Origin: Cryomorphaceae bacterium
Lineage (GTDB): Bacteria; Bacteroidota; Bacteroidia; Flavobacteriales; Schleiferiaceae
Direction: 5' to 3'
Length of the DNA: 43,938 nucleotides
Assembly (NCBI GenBank): GCA_017858515.1
Contig: JAFMBM010000023.1
Coordinates: 1-43,938 of the forward strand
Of the stretch, positions 1 through 7,352 are shown piece by piece. Made by a program: the position numbers and the translations under genes. Under the pieces are notes generated by a model. It made no database searches, had not been told where the DNA came from, and worked only from the letters and a program-made list of their open reading frames with translations. How positions within the stretch are numbered: the stretch's first letter is position 1; each line of letters begins with the position of its first letter.

Positions 1-1
1 T

Positions 2-166
2 AGAGATGAGTTTGAAATAAAATGGAATCAATATTCAAGGCCTATCAATATGGCTATCTACTCCTTTTCTGAACCCTTTCTTCCTGGCCTGCTAATTCTA
101 TTAGTGGCCTCTGCCTTTCTTTCGGCTTATGAAGGAGGACTTCCTGCTAAGAATAAGATTGAATAA
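2..166 (+). CDS. C-terminal end of an unrecognised membrane protein (5' truncated)
   Basis: An open frame runs in from the left edge and stops at TAA 164-166, giving about 54 residues. Its middle is a hydrophobic stretch (residues PFLPGLLILLVASAFL) followed by a short charged tail ending KNKIE, which looks like the last transmembrane helix of a larger membrane protein. The stop lies 20 bases inside the 3' end of the convergent thioredoxin gene, so the two genes overlap tail to tail. No start is visible and the family cannot be named. It could be a chance frame, but the membrane-helix-plus-charged-tail pattern favours a real gene end. Confidence 0.4.
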   Translation, partial: RDEFEIKWNQYSRPINMAIYSFSEPFLPGLLILLVASAFLSAYEGGLPAKNKIE

Positions 167-443
167 TCTGAACCAATTGTTGGGCAGGAATTACCCCAGA
201 TTGTCTCCACAAAGGCGCACCATCTTTATACAAGATTAGAGTTGGTACTCCTTGAATTTGAAGCTTTTGAGAAAGCTCCTGATTCTTATCTACGTCAATT
301 TTAATAATTCTGACGCTGTCTTTCAATTGTTTTGCAACCTCTTTTAAAATGGGTTGAAGTGTTTTACAGGGCCCGCACCATTCTGCACTAAAATCAACCA
401 AAACTGGCTTTTCGCCATTAATTAAATCTTTAAAACTACTCAT
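147..443 (-). CDS. trxA: Thioredoxin
   Basis: A small cytoplasmic thiol-disulfide oxidoreductase of 98 residues, slightly shorter than the usual 105-110. The active site WCGPC is at residues 22-26, preceded by VDFSAE. The cis-proline motif GVPTL and the K-G loop follow as in classical thioredoxins. No signal peptide is present, so it should work in the cytosol. It is the last gene of a minus-strand run that starts with three rhodaneses, and it lies 4 bases after the Tll0287-like heme lipoprotein gene. This context suggests it reduces persulfides or oxidised cysteines made by those proteins (inference). It is not necessarily the cell's main thioredoxin. Confidence 0.92.
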   Translation of the reverse strand: MSSFKDLINGEKPVLVDFSAEWCGPCKTLQPILKEVAKQLKDSVRIIKIDVDKNQELSQKLQIQGVPTLILYKDGAPLWRQSGVIPAQQLVQIIQSYS

Positions 444-447
444 TGTA

Positions 448-1041
448 TTAATTGTATGTTATTTTCCACATTCCCCTTAAATCTCCCAAAGAATATCCAG
501 TTGCTTTGTCTTCTGGATACATTTCTTTTATATGCTCAAACTGCTCAAGAGTCATAGATTCATCCAACTTCCCATGGCAATTCAAACACAGTCCGCCTGC
601 CAGCCGAATGGGGGCAAAATATGTGAAACGGTCTTCGGTCTTAACCAAAATAGGCAAAGCCAATTCTCCTTCACTTTCAAATTGATCTAGATACTTCTTT
701 TCTTCACTATTGGGAGCGTTATTCGGATTTCGATTCTTAGAACTGATGCGTTTTATATCCACTCCAAATGCGAGAGAAAGCGAATCAGTAATGGCATCAG
801 CCTCTAATTTGCAAAAGTCCACCGCTCCTGCAATCCCTTGTTCGCCAATACTTTTCTGAAGTTTTCCTAAAAGAGCTTGCGAACTAAATTGAACTATTAG
901 CTGTGCTTGTGATTTCAATTCCTCTTCGTTTTGCGCATCACTCACTTTGCCATTGTGCACAGTCGACTTTGCAGAATTAGAATTCTGGCAAGAGCCAACG
1001 AAAAGAACCATTACCAGCAAAAGAACAGTCCACTGCTTCAT
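448..1041 (-). CDS. Tll0287-like (DUF3365) c-heme lipoprotein
   Basis: A 197-residue exported protein. The N-terminus is a lipoprotein signal (hydrophobic residues 5-15, then VGSC with Cys18), followed by a Ser/Asn-rich linker. The body resembles the DUF3365/Tll0287-like heme sensor family, with the motif RNPNNAPN near residue 104 and a single c-type heme motif C152-x2-C155-H156 (CLNCH). It is therefore expected to be a periplasm-facing, membrane-anchored monoheme protein used for redox sensing or electron transfer. Its start overlaps the stop of the upstream DUF6132 gene by 4 bases, so the two are translationally coupled. The real partner and redox role cannot be read from sequence. Confidence 0.8.
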   Translation of the reverse strand: MKQWTVLLLVMVLFVGSCQNSNSAKSTVHNGKVSDAQNEEELKSQAQLIVQFSSQALLGKLQKSIGEQGIAGAVDFCKLEADAITDSLSLAFGVDIKRISSKNRNPNNAPNSEEKKYLDQFESEGELALPILVKTEDRFTYFAPIRLAGGLCLNCHGKLDESMTLEQFEHIKEMYPEDKATGYSLGDLRGMWKITYN

Positions 1042-1229
1042 TTCTTCTTTTTTGGAAGAATATCGATTGCTAATCCGCCCAACAACATGCCAGAGGCAGA
1101 ACTTCTATATGGGTTGGAAGTAATTGCACAACTTCCCGAATCGCAACCGATGAAAAAGTAATAGAGGTAGCCCAAGATTCCTCCTACGGCTACCCCTGCT
1201 AGTATTAAAACTATTTTGCTCTTATTCAT
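1038..1229 (-). CDS. DUF6132 family small membrane protein
   Basis: A 63-residue protein with one transmembrane helix (about residues 6-27) and then a two-cysteine segment C29-x4-C34 followed by AITSNPYRS. A glycine-rich hydrophobic stretch comes next, and the protein ends in a lysine run (PKKKK). This pattern, GC-DSGSC-xITSNP, fits the DUF6132 family, which is often found beside rhodanese or thioredoxin genes in Bacteroidota. It overlaps the rhodanese upstream by 8 bases and the heme lipoprotein downstream by 4, so all three are probably made together. The paired cysteines could carry sulfur or a disulfide (inference). Confidence 0.75.
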   Translation of the reverse strand: MNKSKIVLILAGVAVGGILGYLYYFFIGCDSGSCAITSNPYRSSASGMLLGGLAIDILPKKKK

Positions 1230-1653
1230 CGCCCACTACTGGAAAACCTTCTGACTGCCAAGCCAAAATTCCACCTTTCAGATTATATACTTCAGTAAAT
1301 CCAGCATCAATTAGTTGATTGCCTGCATTGGTGCTTCTTTGGCCAGAACGACAATAAACATAAACCGGTTTTGAAGGGTCTAGATCGTCTATTTTCTCCA
1401 AAAATTGATTGCCCATCACATCGATATTCACAGAACCTCTTAAGTGGCCTTCGGCATATTCTCCCGCTGTTCGAACATCTAAAAGTTGAACATCTGATTT
1501 CTTATATAGCTCATTAAAGGCTTCGGTATCGATGTGTACAAGTGTCATTTTCTTTTCCGTTTTCGAAGGTTGATTTTCTCCATTTGGTGTATTCTGGCTG
1601 CACGATGGCTGCGATAGACCAATGATAAGAGACAAAATTATCAGTTTTCTCAT
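1222..1653 (-). CDS. Exported rhodanese-like protein
   Basis: A 143-residue protein with an N-terminal signal (MRKLIILSLIIGLS) ending near Cys18. The PSC context is a poor lipobox but acceptable for this phylum, so it may be an envelope lipoprotein. A rhodanese domain fills residues 38-140: LLDVRTAGEYAEGH, then GSVNID, then the active-site loop C101-RSGQRS with the catalytic cysteine. The CRSGxRS loop is typical of thiosulfate or polysulfide sulfurtransferases. It is the only one of the three rhodaneses here with an export signal. It is 15 bases downstream of the second rhodanese and overlaps DUF6132 by 8 bases. Confidence 0.87.
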   Translation of the reverse strand: MRKLIILSLIIGLSQPSCSQNTPNGENQPSKTEKKMTLVHIDTEAFNELYKKSDVQLLDVRTAGEYAEGHLRGSVNIDVMGNQFLEKIDDLDPSKPVYVYCRSGQRSTNAGNQLIDAGFTEVYNLKGGILAWQSEGFPVVGDE

Positions 1654-1668
1654 AATTGTAAATATCCT

Positions 1669-1980
1669 TTAAAGGTACGATTTCGCTTTTGCCATAGAAC
1701 CTGCATTATAGGAAAGGCTAAAGCCCATATTCTTTGCTTGACTCTTAGCCGCACCGCTTCGCATTCCAGATGCACAGTAAAAAACCAAAGAATCTTCTTT
1801 TTTGTATTTCTTCTGAATCTCTGCTAAACGGTTTAGAGGGATGTTAATCGCCCCTTTAATATGACCTGATTTAAATTCATCGGTAGATCGAACATCAATA
1901 AGTTTGGCGGTAGGCAACTTTAAAACCTCGGCCAAATCTTCCTTCGCCTTGCCTGCGAATAGATTAGAAAAGAATCCCAT
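1669..1980 (-). CDS. Rhodanese-like protein (cytoplasmic)
   Basis: A single-domain rhodanese of 103 residues. The N-terminus (MGFFSNLFAG) is slightly hydrophobic but is not a classical signal peptide. The domain shows LIDVRSTDEFKSGH, GAINIPLNRL and the active loop C69-ASGMRS with the catalytic cysteine and two trailing polar residues. Its ATG shares a base with the stop codon of the upstream rhodanese (both touch position 1980), which implies translational coupling. It is clearly related to the neighbouring 92-residue rhodanese (both have GAINIPLN), so the pair probably arose by duplication. Expected role: transfer of sulfane sulfur to acceptor thiols; the acceptor is unknown. Confidence 0.87.
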   Translation of the reverse strand: MGFFSNLFAGKAKEDLAEVLKLPTAKLIDVRSTDEFKSGHIKGAINIPLNRLAEIQKKYKKEDSLVFYCASGMRSGAAKSQAKNMGFSLSYNAGSMAKAKSYL

Positions 1981-2258
1981 TACATTTTATGAATTTGAAC
2001 CTGAGACCATCCACCTCCGTTGTGAACATCCTCAATGCCGTTGTCTCTTAAAAACTGAGTAGCCTGCCCGCTTCGACCTCCACTAAGGCAACACAAAACA
2101 AGTGGCTTGCTCATTACGTCAAATTCTGCCACCCTCCGAGGAACTTCATTTAAGGGGATATTAATTGCACCCTCAACATGCCCAGACGCAAACTCTTCTT
2201 TACTTCGAACATCCACAATAGTAGCTTTGGGATGGTTAATTGCTTCGTTTATATTCAT
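1980..2258 (-). CDS. Rhodanese-like protein (cytoplasmic, first gene of operon)
   Basis: A 92-residue minimal rhodanese without signal peptide. Visible motifs are IVDVRSKEEFASGH, GAINIPLNEVP and the active loop CC-LSGGRS, with two adjacent cysteines (56 and 57). Cys57 occupies the catalytic place, and the extra Cys56 is a possible second thiol. It heads the six-gene minus-strand operon that ends in thioredoxin. A perfect TAnnTTTG element lies 20-28 bases upstream of its ATG, so this is where transcription likely starts. Family knowledge supports sulfurtransferase activity or sulfur-carrier function; the physiological substrate is not visible. Confidence 0.88.
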   Translation of the reverse strand: MNINEAINHPKATIVDVRSKEEFASGHVEGAINIPLNEVPRRVAEFDVMSKPLVLCCLSGGRSGQATQFLRDNGIEDVHNGGGWSQVQIHKM

Positions 2259-2278
2259 TGTTTTGTTTAATTACAGGG

Positions 2279-2286
2279 CAAAATTA
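2279..2286 (-). promoter_or_regulatory. Bacteroidota -7 promoter element of the rhodanese operon
   Basis: Read on the minus strand this is TAATTTTG, a perfect match to TAnnTTTG. It lies 20 bases upstream of the first rhodanese ATG, giving a leader of roughly 15-18 nt. No clear -33 TTG is seen at the usual spacing. Confidence 0.5.
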
Positions 2287-2339
2287 ATTCATCTCCAAAG
2301 AGGCAGTGTAACTCACATCACCCTACCGCTCTAGGGCTG

Positions 2340-2347
2340 TATCTTTG
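2340..2347 (+). promoter_or_regulatory. -7 promoter element of ruvB, implying a nearly leaderless mRNA
   Basis: TATCTTTG matches TAnnTTTG exactly and ends 6 bases before the ruvB ATG at 2354. Transcription would begin within a few bases of the start codon. The same TTTG supplies an in-frame TTG (2345) that is therefore unlikely to be the real start. Confidence 0.5.
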
Positions 2348-2353
2348 AGGCGT

Positions 2354-3385
2354 ATGAATCCTAATTTAGACCCTAACTGGGATCCTTTAGACGACGAGCA
2401 AAAAGACATTGAGAGGAAGCTAAGGCCTCAGATGTTTGAAGATTTTGCGGGTCAGGACAAGGTTCTTGAAAATCTCAAAATCTTTGTTCAAGCGGCTAAT
2501 CAGAGAGAAGAAGCCTTAGATCATGTCTTACTTCACGGACCTCCGGGCTTGGGGAAAACAACCCTCTCGCACATCATTTCAAATGAATTGGGGGTTGGAA
2601 TAAAGATTACTTCTGGTCCTGTACTCGATAAACCGGGTGATCTTGCTGGATTATTGACAAATCTGGAACCAAGAGATATTCTTTTTGTAGACGAAATACA
2701 TAGACTTAGCCCTGTAATTGAAGAATATCTCTATTCGGCTATGGAAGATTTCCGGATAGATGTAATGATCGATTCTGGTCCGAATGCTCGTTCGGTACAA
2801 ATAAATTTAAGTCCGTTTACGCTAGTTGGAGCGACCACTCGCTCGGGTTTGCTAACGGCTCCGCTTCGTGCCCGATTTGGCATTAACGCTCGATTGGAAT
2901 ACTATAAAATTGAACTACTCAAAGACATAATTATTCGATCTGCCGAAATTCTGGCTGTGCCGATTGAAGAAGATGCCGCAATACAAATTGCCCGAAGAAG
3001 CCGAGGAACACCTCGTATTGCTAATGCTTTACTACGGAGAATCAGAGACTTTGCTCAAGTGAAAGGAAACGGGCGCATCGATTTGAAGTTAGCCCAATAC
3101 GGTTTAGATGCGTTACAGGTGGATGAAGCTGGATTAGACGAAATGGACCACCGTATTTTAAAAACCATAATCGAGAAATTCAAGGGTGGGCCAGTGGGTC
3201 TTACCACTATTGCCACGGCTTGTGGCGAGCAAGCGGAGACCCTAGAAGAAGTCTATGAGCCTTACTTAATTCAAGAAGGTTATTTACATAGAACTCCAAG
3301 AGGTAGAATGGCTACAGACAAGGCCTTTACCCATTTTGGAATGCGGTTTAATGGCAGACAAAACGATTTATTCGATTCGTTATAA
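2354..3385 (+). CDS. ruvB: Holliday junction branch migration helicase RuvB
   Basis: The hexameric ATPase motor of the RuvAB complex, which drives branch migration of Holliday junctions in recombination and repair. From ATG 2354 it is 343 residues, the normal size. Landmarks are a RuvB-type N-terminus ([12 protein letters not shown]), Walker [10 protein letters not shown], Walker B LFVDEIHR, the sensor region [18 protein letters not shown], and the C-terminal winged helix with [10 protein letters not shown] and YLHRTPRGR. An in-frame TTG lies 9 bases upstream, but it sits inside the probable -7 promoter box, so the ATG is preferred. ruvA and ruvC are not here. queG follows after 3 bases, so the two are probably one transcript. 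Confidence 0.97.
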   Translation: MNPNLDPNWDPLDDEQKDIERKLRPQMFEDFAGQDKVLENLKIFVQAANQREEALDHVLLHGPPGLGKTTLSHIISNELGVGIKITSGPVLDKPGDLAGLLTNLEPRDILFVDEIHRLSPVIEEYLYSAMEDFRIDVMIDSGPNARSVQINLSPFTLVGATTRSGLLTAPLRARFGINARLEYYKIELLKDIIIRSAEILAVPIEEDAAIQIARRSRGTPRIANALLRRIRDFAQVKGNGRIDLKLAQYGLDALQVDEAGLDEMDHRILKTIIEKFKGGPVGLTTIATACGEQAETLEEVYEPYLIQEGYLHRTPRGRMATDKAFTHFGMRFNGRQNDLFDSL

Positions 3386-3388
3386 GCT

Positions 3389-4306
3389 ATGGATAGGGAG
3401 GCATTTGTACGAAATAAAGCCAAAGAATTAGGCTTCATCGACTGTCGATTTGCCGTGGCTGATTTTCTAGACAAGGAGGCACCTCTCTTTGAAGATTGGT
3501 TGAAAAAAAAGCACAATGCTAAGATGAATTGGTTGGAGAATCATTTTGATCTTAGAATGGATCCTAGAAAATTACATCCAGGAACCAAAACAGTCATCAG
3601 CTTAAGTTTTCCGTATCAACCTGAACAAGATTCCCTCTCAATTCATCCTCCTAAAATCGCGCGCTATGCCTACGGGAGAGACTATCACAAGGTTCTAAAA
3701 AAGAAACTTAAAATTCTTTTGAGCTCAATGAACGAGGAGTTTGGCGATATAAATGGACGTGCATTTGTAGACTCTGGACCCGTACATGAACGCGCTTGGG
3801 CACAAAGATCAGGACTCGGCTGGATTGGGAAGAACAGCCTAATCCTCTCTAAGAAAGCAGGTTCATACTTCTTTTTGGCAGAATTATTAGTAGACCTTTC
3901 ATTTACTCCCGATCTGCCTACAACAGACCACTGTGGAAGCTGCACCCGATGTATCGATGCCTGCCCAACGGATGCCATTGTTGCCAATCAAGTGATCGAT
4001 AGCAATAAATGCATTAGTTACCTAACCATTGAACTAAAAGATGCCTTGCCCGCTGAGTTCATCGAAAAGTTGAATGGATGGGCATTTGGATGCGATATCT
4101 GCCAAGAGGTTTGTCCTTGGAACCGCTTTAGTAAACCGCATTCAGAGTCAGATTTCAGTCCGCATCCGGGTTTAAATCGAATGGATAAAGCAGAATGGCT
4201 AGAAATTACAGAGGAGGTTTTTCTCGAAAGGTTAGGGAACACTCCACTTAAAAGAGCTGGCTTTGATCGCTTTAAAAAGAACCTTGAAAGCGTTCTTTCT
4301 CAATAA
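3389..4306 (+). CDS. queG: Epoxyqueuosine reductase QueG
   Basis: Catalyses the last step of queuosine tRNA modification, reducing epoxyqueuosine to queuosine with cobalamin and two 4Fe-4S clusters, in the cytoplasm. It has 305 residues, somewhat shorter than proteobacterial forms that carry a HEAT-like tail. The N-terminal cobalamin-binding part includes FVDSGPVHERAWAQRSGLG and the conserved GWIGKNS. The ferredoxin-like part has CGSCTRCIDACPT and a second set CDICQEVCPWN. The gene starts 3 bases after ruvB stops. Its 3' end faces the minus-strand membrane-protein gene at 4331 with a 24-base gap and no clear terminator hairpin. Confidence 0.95.
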   Translation: MDREAFVRNKAKELGFIDCRFAVADFLDKEAPLFEDWLKKKHNAKMNWLENHFDLRMDPRKLHPGTKTVISLSFPYQPEQDSLSIHPPKIARYAYGRDYHKVLKKKLKILLSSMNEEFGDINGRAFVDSGPVHERAWAQRSGLGWIGKNSLILSKKAGSYFFLAELLVDLSFTPDLPTTDHCGSCTRCIDACPTDAIVANQVIDSNKCISYLTIELKDALPAEFIEKLNGWAFGCDICQEVCPWNRFSKPHSESDFSPHPGLNRMDKAEWLEITEEVFLERLGNTPLKRAGFDRFKKNLESVLSQ

Positions 4307-4330
4307 GTCATCATTCTAAGCGCCGGGATA

Positions 4331-4783
4331 TTAAGAACTTCCAATCTGGTCAATATCATCAGAATATCGTTGAGTACTGGGATATAAAGAGGCAAAGTAG
4401 AAAAAACTCCATCCGAAGGTGAAAAGACAAATAACATTGTTGTTGAGCAGATAACAAACCAATGAGAAAAGGGCTGGCATTTCAGCAATGGCCAACCGAA
4501 TGATGTATTGATTCTGATAATATGAGAGTTTCTGATGCTGCTGGGTTCCCTTTTCGCTGCTGCGCATGGCTCTTTGGAATAGCCAATGACTCAAAAATGG
4601 CAACCCGATAGCTAGAGAAATAGAAGGTAAAATAAGTGGATCACCTGTTCCAAGGGAAATTACTTCACTTTGTTCGATAAGATAGAATACCGTTGCTGCA
4701 AAAAGAAGAATACCTGAAAGCAGAGCAAAATAGATGATCCGTAAACTACTTACAACTTGATTTACAGATTCATTTTCTCGCAT
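4331..4783 (-). CDS. Unrecognised four-helix membrane protein
   Basis: 150 residues, family not recognised. Hydropathy by eye gives about four transmembrane helices: near residues 15-37 (IIYFALLSGILLFAATVFYLI), 47-66, 90-110 (MPALFSLVCYLLNN) and 112-130 (ICLFTFGWSFFYFASLY). The soluble N-terminus is short and the C-terminal tail is polar (STQRYSDDIDQIGSS). No catalytic motif is evident. It lies 14 bases downstream of the secreted 215-residue protein and appears to share a minus-strand transcript with it and mscL. Its codon use and composition look like its neighbours'. Small integral membrane proteins of this layout are common in Flavobacteriales and mostly uncharacterised. Confidence 0.7.
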   Translation of the reverse strand: MRENESVNQVVSSLRIIYFALLSGILLFAATVFYLIEQSEVISLGTGDPLILPSISLAIGLPFLSHWLFQRAMRSSEKGTQQHQKLSYYQNQYIIRLAIAEMPALFSLVCYLLNNNVICLFTFGWSFFYFASLYPSTQRYSDDIDQIGSS

Positions 4784-4797
4784 TCTCCTACTTCAGA

Positions 4798-5445
4798 TTA
4801 GTTTACAGCAAGGGCTTCAATTATGTTTATGTTTCTATATTCTTTCAAACGGGGATCGAATATCTCAACTTCGGAATACTCAATGGTTACCTTTCTTCCC
4901 AATAAGGCCGAATATTGGCTCATCATTGCAAACTCACTATCTACAAAAGTGAGCCAATACATTTTCACCACTTTACCCGATTCTTCCTTCATTGTAAAAA
5001 CCACAAAGGGTTCTTCAATAATTTCAGTGATCAATCCACTAGAAGATAAGAACTCATACTCGTCTACTGCTTCAAATTCTTCCTCTGAATCGTTCGCCAG
5101 TTCGGCGAGTCGCATAATTACTTCCGGACAAGCCGTAATCATTTTTAATCCGAGGAGTCTTCCTAAAGCTTCGCCCTCCACATCTGCTTTGGACAAATCG
5201 ATATCGTAATCCTTCATGAGCTTTTTACTGTAAGGTTCTGCCGCTTGAATCATGCATAATCCAGCCTGCATGGTGAACCCTTCTGTACCTAAATCTTCAG
5301 ATAATTTACCAACACAATCGCAGGCTTGTTCTACAATTTTGTCTAAATAGTCTTGTGCCTTTAGATTGGTTGAGAACAACATCAAAAGGGCGATACTAGC
5401 GATTAGAATCCTGCTTCTCATTGACCCATTATTGTGTGACTTCAA
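4798..5445 (-). CDS. Unrecognised secreted protein with N-terminal cysteine motif
   Basis: 215 residues, family not named. After a signal peptide ending TNLKAQ (around residue 31), the mature protein starts DYLDKIVEQACDCVGKL. Further cysteines occur in GLCMIQAA and TACPEV, so the helical N-terminal half probably holds two disulfides. An acidic linker (NDSEEEFEAVDEYE) leads to a beta-rich C-terminal half with a repeating hydrophobic pattern that could be OB-fold-like (inference). A second ATG at codon 9 (5421) would give a more typical short signal peptide and may be the true start. The gene follows mscL after 6 bases, so it is probably co-transcribed with the channel gene. Confidence 0.65.
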   Translation of the reverse strand: MKSHNNGSMRSRILIASIALLMLFSTNLKAQDYLDKIVEQACDCVGKLSEDLGTEGFTMQAGLCMIQAAEPYSKKLMKDYDIDLSKADVEGEALGRLLGLKMITACPEVIMRLAELANDSEEEFEAVDEYEFLSSSGLITEIIEEPFVVFTMKEESGKVVKMYWLTFVDSEFAMMSQYSALLGRKVTIEYSEVEIFDPRLKEYRNINIIEALAVN

Positions 5446-5451
5446 GCTCTA

Positions 5452-5874
5452 TTACTTCTTCAAAAGGTCGCGTATCTCTCCCAGAAGAATTTCTTCTTTT
5501 GTAGGTGCCGGAGGAGCAACAGGGGCAGGAGCAGCTTCTTTCTTTTTCTTCATTCTATTGATGTTCTTAACCAAGATGAACATCACCATAGCCACCAATA
5601 AGAAATCGATAATAACAGTTATAAATGCGCCATATAGCACTGCAACTTCTGGAGTGAGTAACTCGCCAGCTTCATTTAAGACAGCAGGGCTTAAGACCCA
5701 TTTTAAATCTGCAAAATTTACACCTGAAGTGGCCATCCCAATCAATGGCATAACCATACCTTGAATAAAAGCACTCACCAACTTGCTAAAAGCAGCCCCT
5801 AAAATGAAAGCAACGGCCATATCCACCAAATTGCCCTTCATTGCAAAATCCTTAAACTCCTTTATAATTGCCAT
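5452..5874 (-). CDS. mscL: Large-conductance mechanosensitive channel MscL
   Basis: An inner-membrane pentameric channel that opens under extreme membrane tension and protects cells from osmotic downshock. It has 140 residues, the usual length. The N-terminal amphipathic helix and first membrane helix read EFKDFAMKGNLVDMAVAFILGAAFSKLV, which holds the strongly conserved family signature around the pore. The second helix is FITVIIDFLLVAMVMFILVKNIN. A Pro/Ala-rich linker (APAPVAPPAPT) leads to the C-terminal helical bundle EEILLGEIRDLLKK. It appears to be the first gene of a minus-strand set. Another mechanosensitive channel gene, of MscS type, is at 35.1 kb. Confidence 0.96.
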   Translation of the reverse strand: MAIIKEFKDFAMKGNLVDMAVAFILGAAFSKLVSAFIQGMVMPLIGMATSGVNFADLKWVLSPAVLNEAGELLTPEVAVLYGAFITVIIDFLLVAMVMFILVKNINRMKKKKEAAPAPVAPPAPTKEEILLGEIRDLLKK

Positions 5875-6007
5875 TTCGATAAATTTTTAGGGGCTGCAAA
5901 TTAGTTCATTTATTTAGTACAACTTTAACATTCGTTTAAAACTTGATTTTAAAATCTAAAAACAGATTGTAAGGACATATTACCTTTAAAGCGAAACTTT
6001 TAATTCA

Positions 6008-7333
6008 TTGATAACACTCGCCTTCATTCTTGTATCGCTTATAATAGCGCTCAGTTGGGTAGACTACTACCGACTCATTGATATTTACGACAGGGACGAT
6101 TTCAAAAATTTTGCTATCGCTTTTAGCATGGGACTTAGCTCTCCGCTTGTCGTATTACTCATCCAACCCATTCTTATAGAGCCCTATTTTTCGCTGAAAA
6201 ATGAATGGCTGAACGACCTTTTGTATTGCGTTTTTGCTATTGGCATGTTGGAAGAAATTGCCAAACTACTTCCATTTTTAGTCTTTGTTTATTTCTTCCG
6301 AAAGCATATCACGGAGCCCATTGACCTGGTGGCCTATTTCTGCACAGCGGCCCTCGGCTTTGCCGCTCTTGAAAATGTTTTGTACTTCTCAAACCATGGT
6401 GGATCTATCATTTTCGGAAGAGCGGTACTGTCTACCCTCACTCATATGATTTGTTCATCGATGGTAGCCTATGGTTTAGTTCTGTACTATTACCGATATA
6501 AAAAGAATAGAGTACTCCTATTTACTGGCGGTCTCCTTGCCGCTTCATTGGCTCATGGCCTTTATGATTATGGACTTATATTTTCAGGGCTTCGATTCGG
6601 TGGATCTATCCTAAGCTTGTTCTTTTTCCTCCTCTTAATCTCCCTTTTTAGTACCATCCTGAACAATGCTGTAAACAACTCTTCCTTCTTTAATTACAAA
6701 ATAATTATTCACTCTGCCGACGTTCAAGGCCACATATTAGGATACTATCTATTTGTAGGGCTCATTCAATTTTCTTTGCTCTTTTACTATGAATCTTTCA
6801 CAATTGCTTTTTATCAATCCATAAGAGATGTCTTTTCATTTGGATTCGTCATCTTCGTAGCAGGCACTCGACTCAGCCGGTTTACACTCATAAAAGGCAA
6901 ATGGTTTCCACTAAGGCTTGAACTTCCCTTTGGCTATGTCAATCCCGATCCGCTAAACAAAAGCAGTCGCAAATCATTTTCGATTCGTGGCGATTCATAC
7001 AATGAAAGACAGATAAATGAATTCTATCAGGAGTACTTATACCTGCATCCTATGAATTCTAAAAGATCGCATCTTGGTTCTAAGCGTATCGCTTTTATGG
7101 AGGATAAGATGTATACAGAGAACAACACTTCTTTGTATACGGTGAAAGTATTTGAAAGCGATTCAATGAATGCGTTTCGCTGGTATGTTCTCATTCCAAA
7201 AAGAGCAGGCACTTCACACACCAAATCCAACAAACCCATTGCCGGATTATTTGCAACAAAGGATATTCATAATCCTCTAGCACAAATGGTCTTTAAAGAA
7301 TGGGTTATTTTACATCCCTTGGTGAAGGAATAA
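6008..7333 (+). CDS. PrsW-like intramembrane metalloprotease with C-terminal extension
   Basis: 441 residues. The N-terminal 220 residues form a multi-helix membrane domain with the PrsW/CPBP-type motifs: EE at residues 82-83 (GMLEEIAKLLPF), ALGFAALENVLYF with E122-N123, H146 in TLTHM and H183 in LAHGLYDYG. In the family these are the proposed metal and catalytic residues, and PrsW members cleave membrane-anchored anti-sigma factors or related substrates. Further membrane helices follow, then a soluble tail of about 150 residues that looks unlike canonical short PrsW proteins. The start is a TTG; no upstream ATG is in frame. The gene is 19 bases upstream of an MFS transporter, so the two are likely co-transcribed. 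No anti-sigma gene is adjacent. Confidence 0.75.
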   Translation: MITLAFILVSLIIALSWVDYYRLIDIYDRDDFKNFAIAFSMGLSSPLVVLLIQPILIEPYFSLKNEWLNDLLYCVFAIGMLEEIAKLLPFLVFVYFFRKHITEPIDLVAYFCTAALGFAALENVLYFSNHGGSIIFGRAVLSTLTHMICSSMVAYGLVLYYYRYKKNRVLLFTGGLLAASLAHGLYDYGLIFSGLRFGGSILSLFFFLLLISLFSTILNNAVNNSSFFNYKIIIHSADVQGHILGYYLFVGLIQFSLLFYYESFTIAFYQSIRDVFSFGFVIFVAGTRLSRFTLIKGKWFPLRLELPFGYVNPDPLNKSSRKSFSIRGDSYNERQINEFYQEYLYLHPMNSKRSHLGSKRIAFMEDKMYTENNTSLYTVKVFESDSMNAFRWYVLIPKRAGTSHTKSNKPIAGLFATKDIHNPLAQMVFKEWVILHPLVKE

Positions 7334-7352
7334 AATTCTAAACAGAAAATGC

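Noticed and set aside
452-685. Plus-strand frame inside the heme lipoprotein gene
   Set aside because: Antisense shadow of a well-supported gene.
2345-2353. TTG start extending RuvB by three residues
   Set aside because: The TTG lies within a perfect -7 promoter element and the ATG at 2354 gives the normal RuvB N-terminus.
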